From the NCBI GenBank assembly GCA_035041965.1, contig JAPYMA010001397.1, forward strand, positions 143,767 to 207,766: a stretch of DNA of 64,000 nt, read 5' to 3'. How positions within the stretch are numbered: position 1 is the stretch's first letter; each line of letters starts with the position of its first letter. A program made the position numbers and the translations under genes. This DNA is from Anisakis pegreffii (lineage: Eukaryota; Nematoda; Chromadorea; Rhabditida; Anisakidae). Positions 25,501-38,089 of the stretch are shown here, one piece after another. The notes under the pieces were generated by a model. The model searched no databases. It saw only the letters and a list, made by a program, of their open reading frames with translations, and was not told where the DNA came from.

Positions 25501-28500
25501 AACTTGAAAAAGCTGTGGGGAGTGAAGCAAAGTATCATGGTTGTTTGAATATGTTAGAAATGTATGGGAGAAAAGGTTTCGCCTGTGCGCAGGATAGAAC
25601 CACCAGGCATCCAGACTTAGCGCAAACGAACTACCCACTAGGTCATGCAACCGCTGCCTAAATGAAATTCAGAACTTTACTTCAAAACACTGAAAACCTT
25701 TTCCCCGCCATATTTCGCGTCCCCTTTGTGTTTCGCAAAAACGTTTTACATATTCGTGATCAGCTCGAGGAGTTCTACAATTTGATTTATATCTCATCCC
25801 GAAGCGCTGAGTTCAGTTCGTGACCTTCCCTTCAGTTAGTTTGCGTTGTCGGAGACTGCTGTTCCGTTTTCTTAACTGTATCACTAGAGTTCACATATCG
25901 TATGGCTCTAGCTGAAGCGGTATTGAGATTGTGACACGAGAAATAAGAGTGGTAATCAAAGCATTTGGTTGAATTTATAGCGGTTGGACTTTGATCGACT
26001 GGATTTTGGTGAGACAAACGCATTGGATGTGTTTTATAATGCAGATGTAGCACTGGTGGATGTCTCAATAACACAGCAACAACCGAGCTTATGTTATCAT
26101 ATTGGTGTAAGAGAATCAATGGGACAGTCATATAATATCATTCTGACTCATTTCACTGATGAAACTTCTGAATCACTCGTTGAAGCGTTACGGGTTCGTT
26201 TAATTATTGATTTGGTGAGGATAGAGTGTAGAGAAAGGTGAACGGTAAATCCAATTCCTTTGTAATAATGGTGATTTGTATGTTTTCAGTGTGATTTTCG
26301 TGTATATTTTTTCGTTGTTCTGTGTTGAAATGCGATGTGCTTATTTGCAGAAAACGTTGGCACATTTGCCAATGATTGGCTACATTTTATCAAGTGATAA
26401 TGCGTTCTTAATATCCGTTGATAAGTCGTCGAAAATTGACAATATCGCACAGTTGAAAGCTGATATAGAACAAAATTCCGATAAGGTGTGTTTGAGGGAA
26501 AGGGAGTTTTACTGATTTCTGCATTTATTTTCAAAATTAAGCATAGAGTTCAAATTATTGAAATGATGAATTCGAATGAAATTTCCAGAAACTGAAAATG
26601 CAGTCACACCTAAAAAACGGCCGTTTAATGTCGTTTCGAACACGTATGAAACAAGCGCTGAAGAATGTACAGATCGAAGCATCGGCCCATTCGCGTGAAA
26701 AATTCCTATCGGATCTTCGTAAAGCGAGAGAAACAGTCGATGTTAACGAGTCGAATCGTTTCTTGGATAAAATGAGACATCGATTGGATAATCCAGATGT
26801 TTTATCAGTTGATACACTTCATCAATTCATGCTTAGTTATAGGTTCGTTGGTTCATTTATGGGAGCTGATTGGTTTTTAAGGTGGTATGTTGTTTTATTT
26901 TAGGTATTAATTGGAAGGAGTGTTGTTATTAATCTGGTTATGATTATGGTAGTTGCTGTTTTTGTGTATTTCAGAGATAATCAGAACTATGACGCGATGA
27001 TAAGTTTGATTGACGACTTGAGTCGAATCGAGAATTGCACAGTGGTTAATGAGCAAGCGATCAGATTTCTCTACGCTTTTGCATTGAACAGGTTTCGTTA
27101 TTAATGCAATTTTAGTTTCGATTCACCTTTCAATTCTTTGAAAATTATAAACTGAAACAGCTTGGTAATGAGATATCATCGAGCATGCAAATGGTCATTT
27201 GCACGTACATAAATCGATATGTTCAACTTATATACCATATATACTGATTGCCAACAGAGAATAATTGTTGAGATTTCAGACGAAATAAAGAAGGTGATCG
27301 AGATCGTGCACTAGAAACAGTCCTTCAGACGATCGCCGATAAGAAAGATAGCACAATATCACCGGATGTGATTTGCTTGGCGGGTAGGATTTATAAGGAT
27401 AAGTTCATAACAAGCAATTATGAGGATCGTGAGTCGTTGGATAAAGCGATCGAATGGTATCGTAAAGCTTTCGAGCTTTCACCGCTCGAATATTCGGGTA
27501 TTAATCTGACAACACTGCTACGAGCTAGGGGTGAAACATTCGAGAATAACAACGAAATGCAACAAATTGGTTCGTATTCAATGGCCTTTTTAATTTAAGT
27601 TGTTGTTGAAAATTGAAATTTTTGTGTTTTTGTAATGAAGTGCTGCGAGACTGAAAAGAGCAGAAAGCGTAGAAGAAGACAAGAATGAGGGTTTTGCAGT
27701 AAATTATTATTTCTGAAAGAGATGTGAATTCATTTGATGATGAAATTTAGCAGTGATACTCAACAGTTTATTGGGTCGTAAAGGAGCGTTGAGCAATCTG
27801 AGTGAATACTGGGATGTGGCCACTTACTTTGAGGTGTCAGTGTTAGCAGAAGATTATCCGAAAGCATGCCAAGCTGCGCTCAAAATGGCCATCCTTAAGC
27901 CGCCAATATGGTTGGTTTTAATTGGAGTAATTTCTGTTGTTTTGTTGGTGTGAAACGATTGAGTTGAATTACTTTTTCGTGATTTTAGAATGAAATTTAT
28001 GGAATGTGACGGAGTTAATCTGATAATATGGTACATTTACTTAACCCTTTAAAGTATGAAGCTTTCATTAGTTTATGATTTTTTGATGCTTTTTGTTAGG
28101 TTCTTAAAATCAACAATGGAGAATATCAAGTTGATAAATCGTTGTGCGGCAACAATGTCACCGATCGAAAAAGAGAAGCAGCAATTCTTATTTTGGTCAG
28201 AATTCTTTATGGAGGCGATAGATTCGGAAACAGAAATTGTTTGTGCGAGATTTCCGGTTTTAATTCAAGAAGTTACCAAAGTAAGGATTTTATTGCATCT
28301 GGTATTCTGTGTGTGATTCGTTCGTTTTATTGATCTAGAACAAATTCACATGTTGTCGGTTTGCAAAGCGATCGATATATGCAGTCAGCTTAAATGACCA
28401 CTTTCATAAATATGAATCTGTGCATATATTCAGGTTTTTACGCCAAGTTTCTTGACAATGAATCTAAGTGAAGGTTCAATAATTCTGAGTCATGTTCTTG

Positions 28501-31500
28501 AGAATAGTCAACAAAAGAAACCCCCGCCAGGTATGTTTATTTGCTTTAATTATTGCTTTTAACAAAAGATTATTGATCGGAATCTGTCAAGGAATCCATC
28601 GTTGGCACTTCACAGCAGCGAATATAAAAGCTGTATCGGCTTCGAAACGTGACGATCGTTCGATGTTTTTGTACGTTCACGAGAATTCGGATGACTTCAA
28701 TCTGGTATTTCCGTCGGCAGCACATTGCAATAAGTTCGTTACGCTATACATTATATGATAGCGATCAGTGTTGTTGTTGATGGATGGCAATTGTTTAGGG
28801 TAATGGCATCCTTAATAGAAATGACGAGTGAACTGGATGGAAATGCGGGTCGTGTGCTGCACGATTGCGAATCTGAAAATCGTCTCGAGGTGACTCTTTC
28901 AGAATTTGAGAAGTTCGAATTGAAATTCGATTTGTTGAATCGAATAATTGCACTCATCGTTTTATCTCTCTTCAGTTTGAATATGAACTAACGAACAGCG
29001 GTGAGCGTGTGGTGTTAGGACGTGGAACTTACGGAGTGGTTTATTCGGGAAGAGATCTAACCACGCAGAGGTCTTCGAAGTTTTGTTTGAGGATTGTATT
29101 ATTCTGTTTTATTTTGGGCGAGGAGGCTTTATGTGGTATTTGGGAATGATATTTCATATCGTTCCGTCATAATTTTCTTAAACAGAAATACTTTAGGTCG
29201 ATAGTGGTGAAAGAAGTCGAGGTGAAAAATGAAGAGGAAGTGCAGCCATTGATGGAAGAAATTCAGTTACATTCGACACTCTCTCATCCAAATATCGTTC
29301 AATATTTGGGATGTAAATTGTTGAAAAAAGAACAGGGCAATGATATCTTTTTGATTTTTATGGAGCAAGTTCCCGGAGGTATTTGTTCGGTTATTATTGT
29401 TAAGCATTGTCATCGTGCATTAAGACAGCCTACAATTGCCACTCAGTTTTGACGTATAATTACGAAATTTTTTTGGACTTATTGAATTTATTGTGAAATG
29501 TTCATTTCATCAGTGATTTTATTCTTGTTATGAGATTGTCTCCAAATGACTTTTTTTTCAGGTAGTTTGAGTTCATTGCTCCGTAGTAAATGGGGACCAT
29601 TGCTTGATAATGAACAGACAATGGCAATATATGGGAAGCAAATCCTGGATGGACTTCGATATTTGGTATGATTTTAGTGTTGTCAATGTATTGGTAATGG
29701 TAGTATTTACAGCATGAGCAGAAAATAGTGCATCGTGATATCAAAGGTGATAATGTGTTGGTGAATACATATAGTGGTGTGTGTAAGATATCAGATTTCG
29801 GAACTTGTAAACGACTGGCTGGGCTGAACCCCGTTACAGAAACATTCACTGGTACTTTGCAATATATGGCGCCTGAGGTGAGTGATTTATTTCATCTCTT
29901 TAGCTCTCCATATTTATACAAACAACTTAACGAATCAGTTGGTTCGGGATGTGTTAGGTTGAAAAAAAAAATCAGTATTATTTCAGAAAGGTTCAAATGA
30001 ATATTTTTTTAATTTTCGCGATCACCATGTGTGCATAGTTACTTACAAAACAGAAATGTAAGATTTGAGGCTGATGATTTTGCGATGCCTTTAGGTGATT
30101 GATCATGGTCAGAGAGGTTATGGAGCACCGGCAGATATTTGGAGTTTCGGTTGTACAATGGTTGAAATGGCTACTGGACGACCACCATTCGTCGAGTTGG
30201 GGTCGCCGCAGGCAGCGATGTTTAAAGTCGGAATGTTCAAGGCGCATCCGCCGATACCCGAACGATTGAGTGAACGATGCAAACGATTCATATTGAGGTT
30301 GCGATAATACTTCATTACGAGCACATATCTTTATGTTGTCACTTTCGTTTATTTACAATGTTCGAGAAGCTATCTCTTTGAAGAAGTGGTGAGCGACTTT
30401 TTTGAAGAAGAATAAACTGAATTCATTCGCGTTGCAGTGTGGTTCGTAGTAGTATGTTGTTGCATGTATTTATCAGTGAATTAGAAGAAAGATTCTCTCC
30501 TGAAAATAGCTTTTGTCAAATTTTTTCGCCGAATTTCAGAGCGTTTGAAGCAGATCCACAGAAACGAGCAACCGCAGCCGAATTGTTGGTTGATGCTTTC
30601 ATTCAGTCATATATACCACATTCGTAAGTTTTTAAGTTCTGATCATATTTCTTCATAATATAAATTGGTACTTCTGTTAACTTATTATTACTTCGTTTCA
30701 TCAAATCATTTTATTCGATTCAATATTTGAATTTTGTCATTTCCATCTGAAATTTCGTTGTATATCTAAAATATGTCGGTTAGGTCAATTCGGTTGTTTT
30801 CTTTTACATTCGCGCAGAATTTCGTGAAATTTGTTGAAGAATCAGTAAAAATCCTTCATTAAATAAAGCAAAAGCTTTGTTTGGTTGTTTGGTTCGTATG
30901 TGAGTGAGTTATAGCAATAAGATGAGATTTTTTGGTAAAAGAACAAATCGTGTTTATTAGCTTCAGAAATAGAAGCGGAAGCGCTAATAAGAAGCATTTT
31001 GAAGCGATCAAACAACATAATCGAGGTGGGTGAATATTTGCGTATGATTGATTTGTATGTTTTTCGTTGTTGTTGTTCGATATTCTGTTCATTCTCTCGT
31101 TATCATGTTATAATGGTTTTTTAATGGTTATCGTTAGTTGTGTGGACGTAATACATATCTAGTTCTGATTTTCATTCAAATCCTATTTGTGATTCATTAG
31201 TCACTGTATGAGCGAAAAACGTCCTGTTTATTCGTACGCCTGGGCCATTTTGACCACCTGCTTGTGAGGATAGAATCCCATCCTATTTCCGGTGTTTGGT
31301 TGAGATCAGAATCAGTCAATGAATATGGATTCAAAACAATGTGTTTGTATAGTAAGGTTGATATGAAGCAATAACAGACTTCATCGAAATGAAATTCGTT
31401 GGGTCTAATAGTCCGGCGATTTGCCTGTAGTTGGTTTGTTCTCCAGTTTGATGATATTTGGTTTTGCAAAGTGAAGTGAGTGGAGTGTCTTTGACATCAG

Positions 31501-34500
31501 CCGTATTTGATAAGTGAATTAGGTGAAGCAACGCTGAGTAATAGTATAATGAATTTTTTTAGTTGAAACTTTTTTGTCGTCATCAGCCACAAGTGAAGGT
31601 TCATCACCGATCTATCATCGTCCAGGTGTGCGCCTTCGTTTGCATTTCAGATACATCCTTTAGTTGAAATGAAATGCTATATATTATATTCTTTTTGAAT
31701 TTTTGGCGTTCAGCCTTTTGGCTTAATTTTTGAATTGTTTCAAGCTGAAACCTGGTTCTGGTCTTACAATAAGCTCCTGAATGAACGTAATTTGAACGTA
31801 TGAAAAGGGTGCTGAAAGGTCTTGCAGCATCATCCTTTGTCCGCTGTGCATTTCTATATAGTTGTCGGAAGCACGTTGAAATTTCCATTCTGCTGAATGG
31901 AAATTTTTTGGTGTTTTCTCGTTGAATTTCAATTGTATATAACGCATTCCGCTTGCGCATTCGTTAATCTTATCATATCATTGGTCAAGTCAACTGACTG
32001 GTTTATCCAATGGTATTGTATTGACTGTTTGCTATGTTCTTGTTATCAATGTTTTGCTCATCAACGCAGAATTCGTTTCGCGTAATACGACGAAACTGGA
32101 AGGCGATGAACAGCGAGTGGCGTTTTCATGAAAATCTTCCAAAATTTTCCTCACAATCAGCACTATCCGGTTGCACTGGCCGGCCGAGATTTGAGTGTGA
32201 ACACATTCGCGTGCATGCACTTAAATTCTTTTTGAATGTTCAGCATAAGTGGTTGGATTGAAGGATTCCGTTTACTTATTCAAGCCAAAGCACTCTTTCA
32301 GTCAAATAAATTTCAGAAATTCATCGTTCTTCATCGCATTTGGGCGGTATTGGACTGAATACTTTCCAGACGAGTGGTACCCAACAAGGACCGTCCACGG
32401 TGCAAAGTAAGAAAGGTGTTGGAGCTAGTAGTGAAATGAACAAATAGATGTTGATTTTGCAGCGAGCACGGAGCAAACAACAGCAACCAATACCGAAACG
32501 TCATCAGAAGTTAAAGGCGGTGCGCAACAGCACTTGCAATCCGAAGCATCGAATGCACCAAAGAATCTGCACTTGCTTATCGACAGCTCAGTAACGAGTC
32601 CAGCTGCAGCTTTAACACCTAGCTCTCATTCGTTTATGCTCGATCAAGGAGTTGGAATGTCGATAAGCCCAAATGTGAGCACTTATCAACTGAGTCAACC
32701 GTCATCGCCCATTATTGGTGAGTTGAGTTATTTTGATTATTATTATTTTTATATTATTATAATCGTTGTTATTATTTTCATCGATATTGGTTGTTATAAT
32801 TATTGAATCATCAGTATTATTGAAATGTCTCTTCGTTTTGTAGATATATGTTTCGAAATAAAAAAGGAGAGGATTTATTATAGGGGATTTTGCTTGACTT
32901 ACTATTTATTTCTTACTATTTTCTTGAATTGATATTTCTTGCTAAAATCCTGGACTTGCCATTTTTATTTCTCTCGTTTCGAAATAAAAATAGCATCCGA
33001 AAAGAAGGTGTTGGGCAAATATTATGACACCTTTCCTCCGAAATGTCAAAAGCTCTCATCGATCATTGTTATCTTAATTCCTTCTCGCCAGCATAATTTT
33101 ATTTGCAAAATTATTCCAACGCGACGAATTTATGGGCGAAGATTATTTGTTTTTGCATACTAATTGCTTCGAAATTTATTTTCTTTTTGTGGTCGTTTTT
33201 GTCGACGGAAAAATGTTCGTTCAGCTTATATCATTAACCATTAATCTTCATCATGATTCATCTGATATTTTTATTGAAGTTTTTTCATGATTCCAAAGTT
33301 TCCCTCCGATTGTTGTTGGTATTGTTATTCTTTCGATGTGAATATTATTGTTTTAACTGCAGATGATAACACGCATTCACAACTGATTAACACGCCATCC
33401 GTGGGAAGTCCATCAGCAGTGAACGGTATGTTGCATTCAACATCTTCGTGTTTCAGCTCGCTGAATCGCACCTCATCTGACGAGAGTGGAATGTCGTCAA
33501 GATTCTTTATGCTCAAGAAAGATTCTGAGCGACGAAACACTTTGGCACGCTTCATGTTGGATTATAAAGCTGAGGTAGGTTTGTTTTATTACGAACGTTG
33601 TGTATTCTGGTTATTATTGTTGTCGTTGCTGTATCACTTTGGTTCTTTCAGTATCAACAATATAATCCCGATACGTTTTTTTAAACGTTTTCAAATTTTC
33701 AGATAATCGACAATTGGTTCGAACATCTAGCGAAGAGTCAACAGACAACAGAATTGCTAGTTACAAAGGTTAGCGAGAGGAGAGCGGAGTTGTTGTTTTG
33801 TTTGTTTGTTCGTTTTTGATGTATTTTAGACTAAATGAGCATTTACACGGTTTGCGACTAGGGTTTGCGAAATCCCGACGTTTTTTTAATCCTGGGATCG
33901 AAAAATTTTTGTAATGTCGACGCGGGACATGTTCAAACACATTTTTTCGAACCAATATGTTCATTATCAATCAGAAAGGAGTTACTTCAACAAATTATTG
34001 AACAAATTCGAGGAACCAAATTATTCAAATTCAAATTAATATCTCATATAATGTTGCTAATGATCATGTCGTAAGGGCATACTGCATTTTCTATGTTATA
34101 TCATCTTGTCGTCTCGGGTCTAAGCTAATAACAGTACACTTGCATATGAATATGAAATTCTTGATTCTCAAACACTTATTTCAAGTCCATTTTCTCGAGT
34201 ATTAACGTCAGCTGAATTCCGCCATTTCGGAAGTTTCGATTTTTTTTACCAAAGGAATACATCGCATAAATTATATCATTTGATTTTTGAAAAAATTAAA
34301 AGTTCAGAGTTTATCTGAAAAGAGAAAAAATCCGCAATGAATTTTTATCGAACCTTCGAGCACTTACATGTTTGATAATTTCGATCAGAGATCATGGAAA
34401 TTTATTTATTTATTTAATCAGCAAATCAAACTCATTACGAGTTTATGACTCTCTGTTATTACCAATATCACTAATATCACATTCTTCCTTCCTTGGCGTT

Positions 34501-37500
34501 CTTCTTTCCGCGCAGCTAACGATAATAGCGTTTGGAATAAATGTACTTGATAGTTAAGCTTAAGATCCTTTTGAATAGAACAATTTCTCTCACCTCGACA
34601 GTGAATTCTCACTATGAGTGAACTCAGTGAGAATTAATGTACATTTCGATCGGATGAAAGTGTTTCCAAATAGCGAAGTAAAAAGACTTGTAGTCTTTAG
34701 AACATGCAGTTGAATTAACAGATGGAATAATGAAGCCGAACAAATCGCGTGGCAGGAAATGATTCAAAATTCCTTTGAAATTTGTTGCTCTTGGTTCTTA
34801 TTGGAAAATGTGCTTATCTCTGTTAGTCTACTTAGAAATGCATCCAGATGAGCGTGATATCAGTGAAGAGCAGAATAATCAGTTGAATATTTAATGAAAT
34901 GTTACGTAAAAGTTCATCATGCTGTCGTTGATCATGTCATTTGTCCAATTTGCGTCTATTTCCTTGGCTATTCATGAATGGTAGAGGGCAAACAGCAAAA
35001 ATGATTGCATATGAATGAGATGAGAATGATTAAAACTTGCTTCAAGATGAGCATACTATCAAAATTCATGCAAATTGACCTGTTTCATCAAATCCCGAAA
35101 TCCCAAAAGTTGAAGTTTTTCAAAACTTAAATCCCGTGATCGGGATCAGAATTGGAATCCCGGGATCCCTGCAAACCCTATTTGTGATTCGTAGGAGTAC
35201 TCATTTTATCAGATTTTGGTGGACCAAGCATGGAGCTTGAAACAGTTTTCATTTTATTTTAATGTGAAGTATAAGTTGAATATTTATTTGCATAAGATTT
35301 ATTGCTGTGACTCTTTTTGTTTTTAGGAGATGTTGTTGACACTTTTACTCGGAATGCGTAAGTATCTTTTAACGAAAGATACGGCTACAGTTCAGGCAAG
35401 TTTTATGCTTTTCTTAGAGCATCTTTTATGACAATGAAGTATGAAATTCACATCCCTTCGAGAGCGATCGATACCGATTATGCATTATTAGCAATCGGTA
35501 AGCAAGGGTATGTTCTGTTGAGATGACAAAAAGTAATTGTTTTAGACAGCAATCGATACGATAAGAGCGCAGTTGGACTACGAACCAACGGCAATATCAC
35601 AAGTTAATTTGGCGCTTTATGCATTCTCGGATGCCGTACAACCGTCATTGCGACAGCAAAGCATCAAACCGCACTGGATATTCGCACTCGATAATTTGAT
35701 CAGAAGTACGGTGCAAACGGCTGTTGGAATCTTATCACCTGGTAAGCGAATTGAATATTTTCGCTTCGCTTTTATATTGAGTCGAAAATAAACTTCCGCT
35801 TTTCCTGTGCAGTTTGGTCACTCAAACTCAATTCTTCACTCAGCTACATATAAAAGTGTGGCGTTATTAAGCTGCTTAGTTCGTTTCGGATTGATCTTCA
35901 CTAATAAATAAATATTATCACTCCCATTGCATATTCATACCAGTCAATCATAAATATCTTGTCATTCAATTATGCAAGAGCTTGGACTGCACCTTTGAGC
36001 AGTCCATTAGATCAAAAAGAATGTTATCGTCATTCAAATACTAATCATTCAACAAACCAATACTATGCAGATCTGTCGGCAATGCTGTCTGTTCAAGATG
36101 CGCCAGGCAATCGTATGTCGTCAATATCGCGCGATAGTGCTGGATCACACAGTGAACATTCGACCATTGATAGTCGGTGTTGTTCGGCGACGCATGGCGC
36201 CAGTCGAGAGGCGTTATGGGGTAATCTTTCACCGGAAATGCGAAAAGAGCTGAGGTCGTTGGCTGATGAAAATCGACGGTTGGTATGATTACTTTTCATA
36301 TTTTGGTTTGGTTGAATCCATTTGAAAGTGTTGCTTAATTGTGGATGAGCATTTGAAAGATATTATTCGTTCTTTTGCGTCGATTAATTATTCATCCATG
36401 TTTATCATAACTTGCATTGCGCTAAACCCGGTAATTTTATTGGTAATGAGAATGTTGTTGTGATAGGATGATAGTCATTTGCAATTCATTATCGTTGGTG
36501 AGCCATTGAATCACTTGCCATACATTCTGATATCATGTTTTATTATTTATTACGTAAGACTGGATTTTGTAGGTTGTTTGAAGAGTTGGTGTGTGTGGAA
36601 CGTGAATATAAAGAGTTACTGCAAAGTACGCTGAAAGAGAAACGTATTCGAGTGGAACGATTGACAGACTTTTTATCAGAAAGTGGAGCTGGAATGGCAG
36701 CTTTCAACGCTACTGGAGCCGGAATGACAAACTTCAGTGGTACTTCAGGGGCTGTTCTGAGTCCGCGAAATGCTGCGGATATAGTATCGGCGACAAATGC
36801 TTCTCCAACACCGATGTTACCCGCTTTCCAACTGTCTGCGAATAGTAACAGTAATACATATTCTTCAACAACTTCGCCGATAATTATTCACAATAATTAT
36901 AATGATAGTGATGCCAGTAATCAATCAGTGATGGCGTTACGATCGTCAATTGTCGTTCCACCACCATCAAAGTCGAATTTTGTCTGCAGTCGATCGCATC
37001 AGCTCAGCAATCTTAACACAATGAGTAACGCATCCGTGATCAATTCACTAGCATCGTCGTCAACGTTTATCAATGAGCTGCAGTCGCAGTCGCCCGTTGT
37101 TGGTTCACCGGATGGCTCGTTTGGGTGGGTTGCTCCTTATAATTATATCAGTCGTCGTTGCATTTTGCATATTATTGGCAATTATCATTTACAAAATGTC
37201 TCGTGTAGACTGTTTCCTTATAGTTGATGAATACTATGACCCATTGCGCATCACTATCATATTATTAAGCATTCCATGATCGTAATTTCCTCAAAACTTG
37301 TAATGTCCAACCGTTAAGCTGTCAGCATGTGGTTTTCTCAGACTGCCATTGTTTTTAGTTTATTTTCGTTGTTGTATATACATAACATCATCAGAATTAA
37401 TATTTTTAATTTTTAGCCATCAATTTTATATCCGTTCAACTGATATTATCATTATCATCGTATGAATGTATTGGTCATAAAAATAACATCAAATTGTCAT

Positions 37501-38089
37501 TTCAGCCTAGTGCGAAATGACGATCTGGCACAATGGTTACGCACACTGAACTGTGATGAGGCATCAATAAGACGTTTACAACAGGAAGAATACACAAAAG
37601 ATGATTTAATTGATTTTGTCACTCGTGAAGAATTACTTCAACTTGGACTCAAGTGCGCTCTTGTTTATTTAAATCGATCTGGTCTTTGACGATGAAATTG
37701 TATCAGTGGTTTTCGATTCAAACGAAAACCTTGTAAGGATAACTGACAAGTGAAACATTTTTCTACTGTTAGGGAAAATTTATGATTTCAGTGAAGAAAA
37801 GGAGAGTTAAAAACTGTGAGATTTCAGATTTGTTGCAGTGTCGTTTAAAAATTTAGGATAAAGAAGAAATTTTTCAAAATGATTTGTACTAAAGATTTCT
37901 TCCTTTTTCAGAGGCGGTATGGTTTGTCGCATGTGGCGTTCAATCGTCGCACAACGTGAACGTCATCATCGCACCCCTTGTACGGGTTATCTAACGCCGT
38001 CACTCAGGTCACGACATAATTCAGTGGATGATTTCCATTCACCCGTCAATGATGAACTGTACACCGTGACTGAACTGTCAACAATGTGA
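22591..38089 (+). CDS. nsy-1: Apoptosis signal-regulating kinase (ASK1/MAP3K5 family; C. elegans NSY-1 type)
   Basis: 29 exons, about 1600 aa. Ends: 22591-22773, 23074-23178, 25981-26193, 26351-26485, 26589-26842, 26975-27091, 27280-27569, 27754-27910, 28100-28280, 28434-28530, 28592-28733, 28799-28889, 28976-29070, 29197-29378, 29562-29665, 29713-29877, 30095-30297, 30540-30623, 31594-31625, 32317-32406, 32463-32717, 33363-33574, 33703-33768, 35327-35395, 35546-35741, 36071-36278, 36573-37124, 37506-37652, 37912-38089. The N-terminal half shows the ASK signature ([34 protein letters not shown]) and TPR-like central repeats. The kinase domain has GRGTYGVV (~670), VVKE Lys ~692, HRDIKGDN (~789), DFG (~810), and activation segment [21 protein letters not shown], a [16 protein letters not shown] block, a coiled coil and a C-terminal SAM-like region (LAQWLR..., GGMVCRMW) follow. 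Family role: redox- and calcium-responsive MAP3K feeding p38/JNK. Least certain: exon 1 start and exons 31594-31625 and 36071-36278. Confidence 0.95.
23311..23673 (-). repeat. Left inverted arm, with a 120-codon open frame
   Basis: Read on the minus strand, the arm is open for 120 codons, ending [20 protein letters not shown] then [17 protein letters not shown]. The other arm carries stops and frame shifts in the same frame and replacement-type differences, so selection for a protein is not evident. It may be chance coding potential in a SINE-like or long-TIR repeat. Confidence 0.5.
23325..25830 (+). mobile_element. Degenerate pogo/Tigger-type DDE transposon between ~325-bp inverted arms
   Basis: Inserted in the second intron (23179-25980) of the ASK1-type gene, same strand. 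A left arm (about 23325-23650) and a right arm (about 25508-25830) are inverted copies of each other at roughly 85% identity by eye. Between them is a broken DDE_1 transposase. Tigger/pogo elements usually have short (~20-30 bp) terminal repeats, so arms this long are unusual. No target duplication is obvious at the outer ends. The arms contain tRNA-like box A/B motifs (TGACCTAGTGGGTAG and GGTGGTTCTATCC in the right arm, read on the minus strand). Confidence 0.8.
23877..25440 (+). pseudogene. DDE_1 (pogo/Tigger/jerky-type) transposase pseudogene
   Basis: Pieces in order: [20 protein letters not shown] with an early stop and frame shift; an acidic segment; a DNA-binding-like part around 24221-24469 ([20 protein letters not shown]); and a 211-codon open frame at 24518-25153. 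This last frame holds the catalytic-type motifs [18 protein letters not shown] and [10 protein letters not shown] of the DDE_1 fold. A tail at 25247-25441 has a Cys/His cluster ([16 protein letters not shown]). At least one frame shift and several stops separate the pieces, so the element cannot encode an active transposase. The family would bind terminal repeats and cut and paste DNA at TA sites. Confidence 0.85.
33859..35180 (+). mobile_element. Non-autonomous hAT-like DNA transposon, copy 1
   Basis: Termini TAGGGTTTGC ... GCAAACCCTA are perfect 10-bp inverted repeats. They are flanked by an imperfect 8-bp direct repeat (TTTGCGAC / TTTGTGAT), the duplication size of hAT elements. Subterminal regions repeat CCCGGGAT/ATCCCG motifs in both orientations. 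There is no transposase frame. The element occupies intron 23 of the ASK1-type gene (33769-35326). An inverted relative is at 41127-42361. Confidence 0.8.
35396..35545 (+). other. GC-AG intron of the kinase gene
   Basis: The exon ends ACAGTTCAG, followed by GCAAGT instead of GT, and the acceptor is TTTTAG. Only this donor keeps the frame (..KDTATVQ / [10 protein letters not shown]..), which aligns with the conserved ASK C-terminal region. Confidence 0.85.

Noticed and set aside
31197..31960. Minus-strand frames of 90-118 codons in kinase introns
   Set aside because: They lie across a well-supported kinase exon and introns, lack splice context and read as random protein.
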